This document shows positions 53,331 to 64,000 of a stretch of DNA of 64,000 nt, in pieces. The notes under the pieces were generated by a model. That model did not search any database. It was not told the DNA's origin and worked only from the letters and a program-made list of their open reading frames with translations. This stretch comes from Symsagittifera roscoffensis (taxonomy: Eukaryota > Xenacoelomorpha > Acoela > Convolutidae), in NCBI RefSeq assembly GCF_963678635.1, contig NC_087069.1, forward strand, positions 30,608,776 to 30,672,775. Reading direction: 5' to 3'. The position numbers and the translations under genes were made by a program. The first letter of the stretch is position 1; each line of letters opens with the position of its first letter.

Positions 53331-53980
53331 AAAGATAAATATAAAAAATTCCAAGAATTTGTTGATCTCACTCCTGTTATTAGAATCTGTGAAGGTACGC
53401 GAATCTCAGGGTATTGCAAATCTCAGGGGGTTGCGAATCTAGCCTCTGATTATGGGTGCTCAAATTCTTGTAGTTTTCGAGATTTGACGTTTTTTATGAT
53501 TTTTTTTTTAAAATTTTCAAAATGTTAGGTTTTAAACATTTCCAAAACTATGGAAACTATGGAACAGAATAATTAGTTAAAGTGAAATTCCCAACCCTGT
53601 AGTTGTATTTTTTTTAAAGATTGCAAATAATGCCATCAAAAACGACTTTTCAGATTTTGGTAGTTTTTGATATGTGAATACCTTTTGTCAGAAAACTTGA
53701 GGTGAAGTGTCTCAAAATTTGAATTTCCCACCGTTGTAATTGGGTACTGTAAGAGTACTCTCAGGAGTTGCAAATCTTGCGTCCAAATGCGTCTGCTCAG
53801 TTACATTCAGTTTACCAGAAGTGATGTTTTTTAGTTCATTTTAATTTTTTCGAAGAACTGACATAAGATTTCACAAATTTTTATCGTTCTTCAAAATTTT
53901 GTATAAAAATTTGTATGTTTTATACTTGAAAAACAGGTCAGTTGACATTTCCAACTGACTAAATGATTCAAAATTCGAAA
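53331..53980. repeat. 168-bp satellite array 3 (short, with internal deletion)
   Basis: 53,331-53,548 matches 49,733-49,948, and 53,562 onward matches 51,080 onward at a 2,482-base offset. This copy of the array has therefore lost about 1.1 kb compared with array 2. It leads into LINE A copy 2. Confidence 0.9.
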
Positions 53981-53988
53981 TTTCAGCT

Positions 53989-54737
53989 ATGTTTTACAAT
54001 ATCCGGAGCTTGTTTAAAATATCAAGACGTCAAGAACTTTCATATTTTTCAATGGCAATCTCATATGATTTTGTTTGCATAGGAGAGACTCGGTCAATAA
54101 ATGAACAAACGGATTCAGAGCTGTTTTTACCAGAATACCAATGTTTTCGTTCTAATCGTAAATCGCCATTGAAAACTACAGCCCATGGTGGTACCATGAT
54201 TTGCGTTAAATCAAGCTATAACTCCGAACAAGCCTTTGTCTGTTTTGACACAAACGGTTCTGCAGTTGCTTGTTACGTTAATATCAATCAAAAGAAAATT
54301 TTGATTGTATTTTGCTATAACCCTCCGGCAAATAATAAATATGCGTAAGTGAAGACCTAGCAGGATTTTTCAATAATTTAAACCAGCTAACAAGAAAATG
54401 CGATGATATTATCATTTACGGCGATTTCAATTTTTCCACGATTAACTGGTGTAGCTTATCTTTAGAAAATTTTATGGAGCGAGAGTTTTTGAGCATAATC
54501 GAAGAAAACAACTTTCAACAAAAAATAGACTTTAATACAGCAGCAAGCGGTATATTAGATCTCATTTTGGTTATTGATAACACAGATTGCGTAAATTTGA
54601 AGCAAATGACCAGCGACGAATGTCAAATTACCAAAATGTCAAATCACTACCCAATTTATCTTAGTTTTTCGGCTATAGGGCAGAACAATATAAAAAGATG
54701 TTATGTAAAAAGTGGTGTGTACAGTTTGAGTGCATAG
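53989..54737 (+). pseudogene. LINE A copy 2 endonuclease (broken)
   Basis: The first frame (53,989-54,348) begins with MFYNIRSLFKISRRQELSYF and contains CIGETRSINEQTDSELFLPE (the catalytic Glu in E-T) and CYNPPANNKYA before a stop. A shifted frame continues with YGDFNFSTINW (the Asp/Asn motif), ASGILDLILVIDN and MSNHYPIYLSF, where the usual catalytic SDH is SNH. The enzyme nicks target DNA in active elements; here the frameshift and the Asp-to-Asn change disable it. Confidence 0.85.
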
Positions 54738-54738
54738 T

Positions 54739-56497
54739 TACTATGAAAATTCAATTCGCTTTTTTTTCAACAAAACTGTTCAATTCCTATTGCTGGTCAA
54801 AACCAAATTGCAATGTTGAAAATTGGTACCTTTGGCTGAATGTTTTTCTGAGTGAAAGTATACCGAAAAGAACCCAGCAACGAGCTTCTCTGTCACCTTG
54901 GATAAGCCATAGTACGTCTCATCTAAATAAATGTTTTAAGACAGCAAGAAGAAGATATAAAGATATGCATCCAAAGGTTCTGAAACTGAAATCAATGCTG
55001 GAAAAAAGCTGTGGAAATGACAGGATAGAATATGAACAAAATCTTTTAGCCGAGAGATCAACTGGGAAGCTTTTTAAGCATTTCAGGGCCTTCAAAAAAT
55101 CGAATATTCCAGTCCTTATTTTTTTTTAAATGAAAAAGCAGAAAATGACAGTGACAAAGCCCAAATATTTTCGAAGTTTTTTTTGCATCCGTTTGAGTTT
55201 AATCTTCTGAAATTTTTGCGCCTTTTCAAGATTGTTCAGAGATTCGTTTTCTAAGCAACCTAATATTCAAAGAAAGTGAAATTGTAAGCATATGCGAAAA
55301 AGTAAATGTAAACAAAAGTAAAGGGCCCGATGAACTACCACCAGTGCTTTTTCGGAAATAGAGAAAAACGATTTCCCATTCACTTTTTCAAATCTTTACT
55401 AAAATTCTACAAACTTCTATCTTTCCAAATTTGAAAAATGCAATAATTTTTCTGGAAACATGCAATAATCAGTCCAGTTTTTAAACAGGAAAATAAAACA
55501 GACATACAAAATTATAGACCAGTTTCTTTTTTTATCTCTGCCTCTAAAATTTTTGAAAGAATTGTCTTCATTCGACTATATGATCATTACAATAAAATTT
55601 TAACTAATTTCATTTCGGATTTTGAAAGAACTGGTCAACATTTCAACAACTCCTGACCTTTTTAAATGAAACATATAAAGGAATCGAAAATGGAGAGGAA
55701 ATTGGAATTAATTTTACAGATTTTTGCAAAGCTGGCGACAGAGTTGATATTGGAATTTTGTTACGAAAATTGTTTTCAACAGGATTCAGGGGTAGACTTT
55801 TAAAATCTTACCAACAGGCACCAGATTGTTCGAATAAATGGCAAAGAGTCTTCAAGAGAAAAAGTTACCAGTGGAGTGCTACAGGGTAGCATATTGGGTC
55901 CTTTGTTTTTTTCTGGTCTTTATTAACGACCTACCAGATTACTGTGTAAATCTTAAAACTATGTTACTTGCAGACGATGCTAAACTCATCAGTTCTGGTC
56001 AGGCACAAGAACAAATCCAAAGTGACAAATACAATGTGAACAAATACAATGTGTTTAATTGGACCATCGACAATAATATGCCCTTCAATTTAGACAAATG
56101 TACGTTTCTAAAATTAGGAAAGAAAGCAAATGATTTTTACTTCAACGGATTCAAGATCAAGGAAATAGACGTACAAAAAGACCTCGGCTTGACATTATCA
56201 AGTAATTTAAATTGGAATATCTACGTAGACAATGCATATAGGAAAGCGAACAGTGTATTTTTCATGATAAAACGGAATACATACAATCTGGGTCGCACTG
56301 CAAAATTGAACCTTAGTAAATCTATGGTAGTCCCAGTTTTAACATACGCCAGCCCCTGCTATGGATCGAGCAAGTATGTCACAAATGAACTTGAGACTAT
56401 TCAAAAAAGAGTCGTCAAATGGAATTTTCCTGGAACATTAGCATACAAAGAAACAATTGCTCAATTGCAAATTTTACCGCTTCCTTTGTATATTTAG
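54739..56497 (+). pseudogene. LINE A copy 2 linker and reverse transcriptase (broken)
   Basis: The linker frame (to 55,129) has SPWISHSTSHLNKCFKTARR, typical between the endonuclease and RT. After several frame changes the palm is read as ENKTDIQNYRPVSFF, FTDFCKAGDRVDIGILLRKL and, from 55,838, the frame FINDLPDYCVNLKTMLLADD (motif C; Asp-Asp codons at 55,973-55,978). It then runs through the thumb (GLTLSSNLNWN, SMVVPVLTYASPCYGSS) to a stop after LPLPLYI at 56,497. The conserved GVLQGSILGPLFF segment sits in the neighbouring frame just before, so a frameshift lies between motifs B and C. Confidence 0.85.
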
Positions 56498-56866
56498 ATA
56501 AAAAATATTTTGCTGCTTTCAAAAATTGAATGCAACGATATGCATGTAAATGTGCTCAAACTAACAGAGTCCTCTCGCGGTGTAATCCTTCAGCTGAAAC
56601 GGCCTTAACGCCTGAAGGCTGAACAAAATTTCTTCCATCGAACTTGCAGACTGGTCAATACTTCAAAGATAGACGTGAGTGTTTTTTGTGGTCTCAAACG
56701 GCTACTACTGAGGAAATTCTGGTTGAAAATTGGAGAATATAATGAAGTTGACAAGTGCACGTGGAAAATTGGGTGCGATTGTGCGGCGAACAACTACCGC
56801 AGCAAGGCGTACATATGACGATACAATGAAGGGACCAGGACCCCATGTGGAAACACAGAAGCCATC

Positions 56867-56867
<1 letters not shown>

Positions 56868-56920
<53 letters not shown>
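56868..56920. repeat. (TAC)n microsatellite at the LINE A 3' end
   Basis: About 17 perfect TAC repeats directly after the conserved LINE 3' end. The same tail follows copy 3 at 62,763-62,811, with one interruption. Confidence 0.95.
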
Positions 56921-57114
56921 AAAAACTTGAATGAAAAACTTTGGAAATTTTGTAACTACGAACCCTGTAATTGTGATAAACTTATTAGATAGATTTGTCC
57001 ATTTCAACTTCACATACCGTTAATTTCAGATAAATTGAGCTAGAGGACCGAATCGAACACATTAATAACAAGTCTCACGCCTATATCTTCGTGGGTGAAG
57101 AGTGTTGACTGTTA

Positions 57115-57786
57115 ATGGTTGTTATAATCGGAGCCAGCTCCCTGAAAGCCGCAACCGAAGTAGCCCCTAACGATTTGAAGAGAGTGTTATCCCGCATCAG
57201 CTTTGCATCGAAAGGATTGAGTCTCAACCCCAACTCTATTCACAAAATTTTGACTCTTGGCTCTCTCTTAGAAAAGGGAAAACTACGTAAAACAAGAGAC
57301 ATCATCCTTTGACACAACGTGTTAAGCAACACAATTGACAATAACAGACTGAACGCTCAGAAAGCAGAGAAAGTCCCGAATCTGATCAATACGCTCGGGA
57401 AACATACCTGGCTAATTAAGGCGATTATTTATTGCCAAAGAGAAAACGCGAAACATATTTTTGCAGAATTGAGAACATTGAATACTCTAGTATTACCAGC
57501 CGGAAAGAAATTAATTTGAAGTCGCAAACTGAAAGAGTGGTGGTAGCAACAAGACCTCAGGAAAATACATCCCTCAACGAACTTGGAAAAAAAGTTTTTG
57601 GAAACGATTCTTCAGCGGTTCACAAACCTTGAATCACTCGTCAAGAAAAATCGTCCACTGCTCAAAAAAAGCAAATCAAAGAAGAGAAGCGAAAAAAAAA
57701 CCAAGAGAAGCAGGCCTCAAAAGAAGAATAAGAAGAAAACAAAGAAGAGAAGCGAAAGAAAGACCGAGAGAAGCAGGCCTCAAAAG
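57115..57786 (+). pseudogene. LINE B 5' coding-like region, copy 1
   Basis: Frames at 57,115-57,312 (VAPNDLKRVLSRISFASKGL), 57,319-57,519 (KHTWLIKAIIYCQRENAKHI), 57,432-57,632 and 57,583-57,786 (a Lys/Arg/Ser-rich tail with repeated RSRPQKK). In copy 2 (63,006-63,437) the first two are one continuous frame because a stop (TGA at 57,310-57,312) is TGG there. It looks like an ORF1 N-terminal nucleic-acid-binding region; I recognise no named domain. Confidence 0.6.
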
Positions 57787-57903
57787 TAGAATAAGAAGAT
57801 AAACAACAAAAAAGTAAGGTTAGCTTATCTTTTTTACAGATTTTACTCTAGTAGCTACCTGGAACTTAGTTGTTTTGGAGCGGCCTAGGTGAAGTCTGTA
57901 GAA

Positions 57904-58128
57904 ATGAGTAACCATACTAGGAGAAATGTAAACAAATCACAGGCCAATGATGCCTGGATTTGTGTCGATTGTAAAAAAGAATTCGGAGATCCAATGGATC
58001 ATGTTATGGAACGCAATGACTACGCCAAACATTTATGTGCAAAACGAATAAAAATGCCATCGGCAATTTACGAATTCATGTCTAAAACAAAGGCATATGG
58101 TGTTGTGACAGATGTACATCCGAAGTAA
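57904..58128 (+). pseudogene. LINE B ORF1 zinc-finger-like segment
   Basis: ATG at 57,904. AWICVDCKKEFGDP begins a PHD-like Cys-x2-Cys finger and AKHLCAKRIKMPSAIYEFMS ends it. Some of the ligands normally expected (after HVMER) are missing. PHD-like fingers are known in ORF1 of CR1/L2-type LINEs. The frame ends at a TAA. Confidence 0.6.
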
Positions 58129-58356
58129 AAAGCCTAATTAAGGGTGCAACCGCTCCAAAAATGAATCCGGAGATAAAATAAATTGAGAAACGACCTGGAT
58201 AAGACGGTTAATTTTGTGAAGAGTATAGTGGAGGACTTCTACTACTTCATGAATGGAACGAAAACCAAATCACAGCCAACAATGGGATCAAGCACAGTGA
58301 AAGATAATGCCTGGAAAGTAGAGCCTTAGGTCACCAAAACCCTGAAAGACATAAAT

Positions 58357-58889
58357 TTGGAAGCTGGAGCAGAACAAAAACGGGAAGAAGAAAACGACTT
58401 AAGAAGGAAAAAGAATCTTAATATACACAAAGCCCCTAAAAGCCAGTCAAGGGACTCAAAAGAACGTTATAATGAAGACATGTCATTAATTCAGCAACTA
58501 TGCTCTAGCATAGAAATTGAACCAACAAAGTTAAAAACTGTACCCGACTAGGAAAAACCCCTGATCAAGAGAACAGAGCGAGGCCCCTCCCACTGAGAAT
58601 CACTCTAGACTCACCGGAGGATGCGGAATTCATGATGAAAAGTTTGACAAAACTGAAGTTTGCTGAAGACGAAATCAGACAACTAAGAGTCACTCCTGAT
58701 AGGAGCATTAAAGAGAGACAAAATGTCCGTTTTCTAGTGCAACGGGCAAAAAACTTAACAACAGAGGAACCCGGGAACTTCATACACATTTTCAGAGGGA
58801 ACAAAATCATCAAAGTAAAGAAAAGAAAGATAGAAAAATTGCAAAGAACAACGGCGGAAACAGAGAACATTTTGAGCTCTGGTTCGTGA
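58357..58889 (+). pseudogene. LINE B ORF1 RRM-like segment (two frames)
   Basis: The first frame (58,357-58,551) is acidic/basic and probably coiled (EEENDLRRKKNLNIHKAPKS). The second (58,632-58,889) has FMMKSLTKLKFAEDEIRQLR and VTPDRSIKERQNVRFLVQRA, typical of the RRM-type RNA-binding domain of LINE ORF1, then NFIHIFRGNKIIKVKKRKIE. It stops 4 bases into the endonuclease frame, which starts at 58,886, a common ORF1/ORF2 arrangement. Confidence 0.7.
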
Positions 58890-59756
58890 ATGTAGACACA
58901 TTAACTCCTGATAATTTCATTGAACTACAAGTATTAATACAACAAGCAAATATGTTACCACACTTCATTGCCCTAAATGAAGCGAAACCCAAGAATTCTG
59001 TAATCATGTGGAACCCAATTGGGCACAAACTCGACTGCTACAATTTAAAACAAAAAAAGATGAATCCGAACCAGAAGGGGAGAGGCATATTGTTTTATAT
59101 TCGAAAAGACATCGAATACAAGGAAACCAATGATGAATCTGGATTTGAGGAATTGCAAGTATGCAATCTACTGCTAACAAAGAGAATAGTTGTGATAGCT
59201 TTAATCTATCGGAGCCCATCATCTACCCCCGAAAACAACTACAACCTTAACAACTTCGTAAGAAGCATTAGATGCAACCGTTCTAGATACCTTGTACTAG
59301 GAGACATAAATCACAGAGATGTAGATTGGCAATATATCAGCACGAATCATGACGAGAACAGCAAGGAACACCAAACTATTCAAGCGGTAAAAGATTCTTA
59401 TCTCGATCAACACTTTGATAGACCAACGCGTGTGACCAAAAACAACGAACCATCACTACTAGATCTCATGCTAGCCGAAAAAACCCTGGAACCAACTAGC
59501 ATAGAACACATCTCCCCGCTGGGTAAGGGTGATCACACACTAATCCAAGCAAAATTTGATCTCGGGACAACAAAGCGATGTAAAGAGAGACTGAATTACA
59601 ACAAAGGGAGCTACGTGGAACTCCGATCAGATTTAAACACCAACATAATGTATGAAGAATTGCAAACACTAGAGCAAAGCTGGGAAAAAATTAAAAGCAC
59701 TCTTGATTGTGCTGCTAAGAAGTTCAACCCTAAAATTAAAATTTGTATAAATCATT
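58886..59756 (+). pseudogene. LINE B AP endonuclease, copy 1 (open frame, 3' truncated)
   Basis: About 290 codons in one frame: MNVDTLTPDNFIELQVLIQQ, FIALNEAKPKN (catalytic Glu region), RGILFYIRKDI, VVIALIYRSPSSTPENN, YLVLGDINHRDVDW (Asp and Asn of the active site), PSLLDLMLAEK and ISPLGKGDHTLIQAKF (Asp-His, with G for the usual S). The domain itself looks undamaged. At about 59,757 the frame runs into satellite DNA and ends 36 residues later in non-homologous sequence (stop at 59,866). No RT follows. Confidence 0.85.
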
Positions 59757-61020
59757 ACAACCTTCAAAAAAAAATAATGTTAAAAAATTTCAAAAACTCG
59801 AAAACCTCAATCCCGTTATTAGGATCTCTGAGGGTACTCTCAGGGTGTTTCGAATCTTGCCTCTAGCTATGCAGGCTCAAATTCTTGTAGTTTCCAAGAT
59901 ATGACGTTTTTTTAAGGTTTTTTCAATTTTTTTCAGAAAAATTAGGAATAAAAAATTTCATAAAATTTGAAATTTTCATCTCTGCAGTGAGGTTCTGTTC
60001 GGATACTCTCAGGAGTTGCGAGTTTCACCTCCCAATTTGACTGCACAAATCCTTGGGGTTTTCCAGATATGACGGTTTTTGTGATTTTTTCAAAAAAACT
60101 TAAATGTTAAAACATCCAAAAGTTTGAAGATCTCAATCCTGTTATTGGAATCTGTGAGGGTACTCTCAAGGGTCGCAAATCTTGTGTCTGAATATTGCTG
60201 CTCAAATTCTTGTAGTTTTCTAGATATGACGTTTTTTTAGTTTTTTTTTCAAAATTTTTCAGAAAAGTTACGTATAAACAATTTCACAAAACTTGAAATT
60301 TTACCTCTGTACTGAGGCTCTGTCAGGGTATTCTCAGAAACTGCGAGTTTTGCCTCCCAATTTGACTGCTCAAATCCTTGTAGGTTTCCAGATATGACGT
60401 TTTTTTTTCCGAAATAAAAACTCATGAAAAATAAATCAATTTTTTTTCAAAGTTTGATTTTCCTAACCTGTAGTAGTTGGGCGGCTGTCAGAATAGTCTC
60501 AGGGGTTGCAAAATTGGCCTTTAATTAAGAATGCCCAAATCATTTTTGTTTGAGAGATACAACGATTTTGTGATATTTTTTTTTGGAAAATTTCAGAAAA
60601 CTCGAATTACAGAATAACTCGTTAAAGTGAAATTCCCAACACTGTAGTTGTATTTTTTTAAAGATTGCGAATTTTGCCATCAAAAAAGATTTTTCAGATT
60701 TTGGTAGTTTTTGATATGTGAATACCTTTTTGTCAGAAATTTTGAGGTGAAAAGTCTCAAAATTTGAATTTCCCACCGTTGTAATTGGGTACTGTAAGAG
60801 TACTCTCAGGAGTTGCAAATCTTGCGTCCAAATGCGTCTGCTCAGTTACATTCAGTTTACCAGAAGTGATGTTTTTTAGTTCATTTTAATTTTTTCGAAG
60901 AACTGACATAAGATTTCACAAATTTTTATCGTTCTTCAAAATTTGTATAAAAGTTTGTATGTTTTATACTTGAAAACAGGTCAGTTGACATTTCCAACTG
61001 ACTAAATGATTCAAAATTCG
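59757..61020. repeat. 168-bp satellite array 4 (about 7 monomers)
   Basis: Matches 50,242-51,490 of array 2 with a few percent divergence, then leads into LINE A copy 3. It keeps the portion deleted from array 3. Confidence 0.9.
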
Positions 61021-61030
61021 AAATTTCAGC

Positions 61031-62778
61031 TATGTTTTACAATATCGGGAGCTTGTTTAAAATATCAAGACGTCAAAAACTTTCATATTTTTCAATGGCA
61101 AACTCATATGATTTTGTTTGCATAGGAGAGACTCGGTCAATAAATGAATAAACGGATTCAGAGCTGTTTTTACCAGAAAACCAATGTTTTCGTTCTAATC
61201 GTAAATCGCCATTGAAAACTACAGCCCATGTTGGTACCATGATTTGCGTTAAATCAAGCTATAACTCCGAACAAGCCTTTGTCTGTTTTGACACAAACGG
61301 TTCTGCAGTTGCTTGTTACGTTAATATCAATCAAAAGAAAATTTTGATTGTATTTTGCTATAACCCTCCGGCAAATAATAAATATGCGTAAGTGAAGACC
61401 TAGCAGGATTTTTCAATAATTTAAACCTTATCTCTGCCTCTGAAATTTTTGAAAGAATTGTCCTCATTCGACTATATGATCATTACAATAAAATTTTTAA
61501 CTAATCTCATTTCGGATTTCGAAAGAACTGGTCAACAATTCAACAACTCCTGATCTTTTTAAATGAAACATATAAAGAAATCGAAAATGGAGAAGAAATT
61601 GAAACTATTTTTACAAATTTTTGCAAAGCTGGCGACAGAGTTGATATTGGAATTTTGTTACAAAAATTGTTTTCAACAGGATTCAGGGGTAGACTCGTAG
61701 AATCTTACGAACAGGCACCAAATTGTTCGAATAAATGGCAAAGAGTCTTCAAGAGAAAAAGTTACCAGTGGAGTGCTACAGGGTAGCACATTGGGTCCTT
61801 TGTTTTTTTCTGGTCTTTATTAACGACCTACCAGATTACTGTATAAATCTTAAAATTATGTTACTTGCAGACAATGCTAAACTCATCAGTTCTGGTCAGG
61901 CACAAGAACAAACCCAAAGTGACAAATACAATGTGAACAAATACAATGTGTTTAATTGGACCATCGACAATAATATGCGCTTCAATTTAGACAAATGTAC
62001 TTTTCTAAAATTAGGAAAAAATGCAAATGATTTGTACTTCAACGGATTCAAGATCAAGGAAATAGAAGTACAAAAAGACCTCGGCTTGAAAATATCAAGT
62101 GATTAAAACTGGAATATCTACATAGACAAGGCATGCAGGAAAGCAAACAGTGTTTTTTAATGATAAAACGGAATACAAACAATCTGAGTCGTACTGCAAA
62201 ATTGAACCTTTATAAATCTATGGTAGTCCCGGTTTTAACATACGCCAGCCCCTGCAATGGATCAAGCAAGTATGTCTTAAATGAACTTGAGACTATTCAA
62301 AAAAGAGTCGTCAAATGGATTTTTCCTGGAACATTGGCATACAAAGAAACCATTGCTCAATTGCAAATTTTACCGCTTCCTATGTATATTTAGATAAATA
62401 ATATTTTGCTGCTTTCAAAAATTGAATACAACGATATGCATTTAAATGTGCCCAAACTAACAGAGTCCTCTCGCGGTGTAATCCTTCAGCTCAAACGGCC
62501 TTAACATCTGAAGGCTGAACAAAATTTCTTCTATCAAACTTGCAGACTGGTCAATACTTTAAAGATAGACGTGAGGGTTTATTGTGGTCTCAAACGGCTA
62601 CTACTGAGGAAATTCTGGTTGAAAATTGGAGAATATAAAGAAGTTGACAAGTGCACATGGAAATTTGGGTGCGATTGTGCGGCGAACAACTACCGCAGCA
62701 AGGCGTACATATGACGATACAATGAAGGGGCCAGGACCCCATGTGGAAACACAGAAGCCATTCTACTACTACTACTAT

Positions 62779-62810
<32 letters not shown>

Positions 62811-62811
62811 A
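61031..62811 (+). mobile_element. LINE family A, copy 3 (internal deletion)
   Basis: Homologous to 53,989-56,920 but lacking about 1,150 bases: at 61,426 the endonuclease segment AATAATTTAAACC joins directly to TTATCTCTGCCTC of the RT. The endonuclease also has a TAA stop. The RT frame at 61,735-62,106 reads MLLADNAKL, so the second Asp of motif C is Asn (codon 61,873-61,875). The 3' frame (62,133-62,393) ends as in copy 2. It is inactive. Confidence 0.9.
62763..62811. repeat. (TAC)n microsatellite at the 3' end of LINE A copy 3
   Basis: About 16 TAC repeats with one interruption (TATCAC). Confidence 0.9.
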
Positions 62812-64000
62812 GAAACTTGTGTGAAAAAGTTTGGAAATTTTGTAACTACGAACCCTGTAATTGTGATAAACTTATTAGATAGATTTGTCCATTTCAAATT
62901 CACATACCGTTAATTTCAGATAAATTGAGCTAGAGGACCGAATCGAAAAACATTAATAACAAGTCTCACGCCTCTAGCTTCGTGGGTGAAGAGTGTTGAC
63001 TGTTAATGGTTGTTATAATCGGAGCCAGCACCCTGAAAGCCGCAACCGAAGTAGCCCCTAACGATTTGAAGAGAGTGTTATCCCGCATCAGCTTTGCATC
63101 GAAAGGATTGAGTCTCAACCCCAACTCTATCCACAAAGTTTTGAAACTTGGCTCTCTCTTAGAAAAGGGAAAACTACGTAAAGCAAGAGACATCATCCTT
63201 TGGCACAACGTGTTAAGCAACACAATTGACAAACACAGACTGAACGCTCAGAAAGCAGAAAAAGTCCCGAATCTGATCAATACGCTCGGGAAACATACCT
63301 GGTTAATTAAGGCGATTATTTATTGCCAAAGAAAAAACGCGAAACTTATTTTTGCAGAATTGAGAACATTGAATACTCTAGTATTACCAGCCGGAAAGAA
63401 GTTAATTTCAAGTCGCAAACTGAAAGAGTGGTGGTAACAACAAGACCTCAGGAAAATACATCCCTCAACGAACTTGGAAAGAAAGTTTTTGGAAACGATT
63501 CTTCAGCGGTTCACAAACCTTGAATCTCTCGTCAAGAAATATCGTCCACTGCTCAAAAAAAGCAAATCAAAGAAGAGAAGAGAAGAAAAGACCAAGAGAA
63601 GCAGGCCTCAAAAGAAGAATAAGAAGAGAACAAAGAAGAGAAGCGAAAGAAAGACCAAGAGAAGCAGGCCTCAAAAGTAGAATAAGAAGATAAACAACAA
63701 AAAGTAAGGTTAGATTATCTTTTTTATAGATTTTACTCTAGTAGCTACCTGGAGCTTAGTTGTTTTGGAGCTGCCTAGGTGAAGTCTGTAGAAATTAGTA
63801 ACCATACTAGGAGAAATAAAAACAAATCACAAGCCAATGATGCCTGTATTTGTGTTGATTGTAAAAAGATTTCGGAGATCCAATGGATCATGTAATGGAA
63901 CGCAATGACTACGCCAAACCTTTATGTGCAAAACGATTAAAAATGCCATCGGCAGTTTACGAATTCATGCCTAAAACAAAGGCATATGGTGTTGTGACAA
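62812..64000 (+). mobile_element. LINE family B, copy 2 (runs off the window)
   Basis: Homologous to 56,921-58,120 at an offset of about 5,891. The N-terminal frame (63,006-63,437) is longer than in copy 1 because the internal stop is absent: VAPNDLKRVLSRISFASKGL through KHTWLIKAIIYCQRKNAK to a TAA. The Lys/Arg-rich piece (63,474-63,680) and the zinc-finger-like region (about 63,795-64,000) follow. A one-base loss near 63,867 shifts the finger frame, and its ATG has become ATT. The window ends within ORF1. Confidence 0.85.

Larger units (their letters stand above)
53989..56920 (+). mobile_element. LINE family A, copy 2 (most complete)
   Basis: A CR1/L2-like non-LTR retrotransposon: endonuclease, RT and a short 3' tail ending GGACCCCATGTGGAAACACA, then a (TAC)n microsatellite. 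The 3' microsatellite tail and the endonuclease-RT order fit the CR1/L2/Jockey group; the clade is my inference. The copy is broken by several frameshifts, listed under its domains. No ORF1 was seen between the satellite and the endonuclease. Confidence 0.85.
56921..59756 (+). mobile_element. LINE family B, copy 1 (RT missing)
   Basis: A second non-LTR element with a basic N-terminal region, a zinc-finger-like ORF1, an RRM-like ORF1 segment and a nearly intact AP endonuclease, cut off at 59,756 by satellite sequence before any RT. It starts next to the (TAC)n tail of LINE A. Losing the 3' rather than the 5' end is unusual for LINE insertion and points to later recombination. Confidence 0.85.

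Noticed and set aside
56730-56921. Frame ending in a poly-Tyr run (also 62,626-62,811)
   Set aside because: The Tyr run is the (TAC)n microsatellite at the LINE 3' end read as protein.

Overview
The window looks like a gene-poor, AT-rich, repeat-packed stretch of an animal genome, most likely an invertebrate. The evidence is a BEL/Pao-type retrotransposon (known only from animals), Ty3/gypsy and CR1/L2-like LINE elements, spliced exons, an intronless histone H2A gene with the animal-type 3' stem-loop, and tracts of satellite DNA. I cannot name the species. There are no bacterial operons, CRISPR arrays or origins.

Layout from left to right. 1-0.94 kb: the last exon of an unrecognised gene. 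1-5.8 kb: noncoding DNA, a G-poor block and dispersed repeats. 5.9-9.4 kb: a decayed BEL/Pao element on the minus strand. 11.0-13.1 kb: a degenerate short-unit minisatellite with a higher-order repeat. 14.1-16.6 kb: a recent exact-period 1,260-bp tandem duplication containing a broken zinc-finger-like exon. 19.9-22.3 kb: the last two exons of an unrecognised gene, whose intron holds a hAT-type MITE with a perfect 8-bp target duplication. 22.7-27.3 kb: foldback elements, an A-tailed retroposon, homopolymer blocks, a 200-N assembly gap and a tRNA-Arg-like pseudogene. 27.5-34.6 kb: first Ty3/gypsy copy (minus strand). 35.5-36.6 kb: a three-unit tandem repeat carrying 17-bp palindromes. 37.1-39.4 kb: histone locus with an intact but divergent H2A and a dead H4 facing it. 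39.4-44.9 kb: second Ty3/gypsy copy. 44.9-64 kb: arrays of a roughly 168-bp satellite monomer interleaved with two LINE families and repeatedly duplicated as blocks; a decayed protein-coding-like island sits at 47.1-49.2 kb.

Only the H2A gene (38,043-38,441) looks complete. The two unrecognised genes are seen as terminal exons. Every transposon protein domain I could read is disabled by frameshifts, stops, truncation or active-site changes, so nothing here looks autonomously mobile. The most unusual architecture is the recurring unit satellite array + LINE A + LINE B in the last 15 kb. I did not find a convincing previously undescribed multi-gene system. The strongest leads are the satellite/LINE association, the divergent H2A with its dead H4 neighbour, and the palindrome-bearing tandem repeat.
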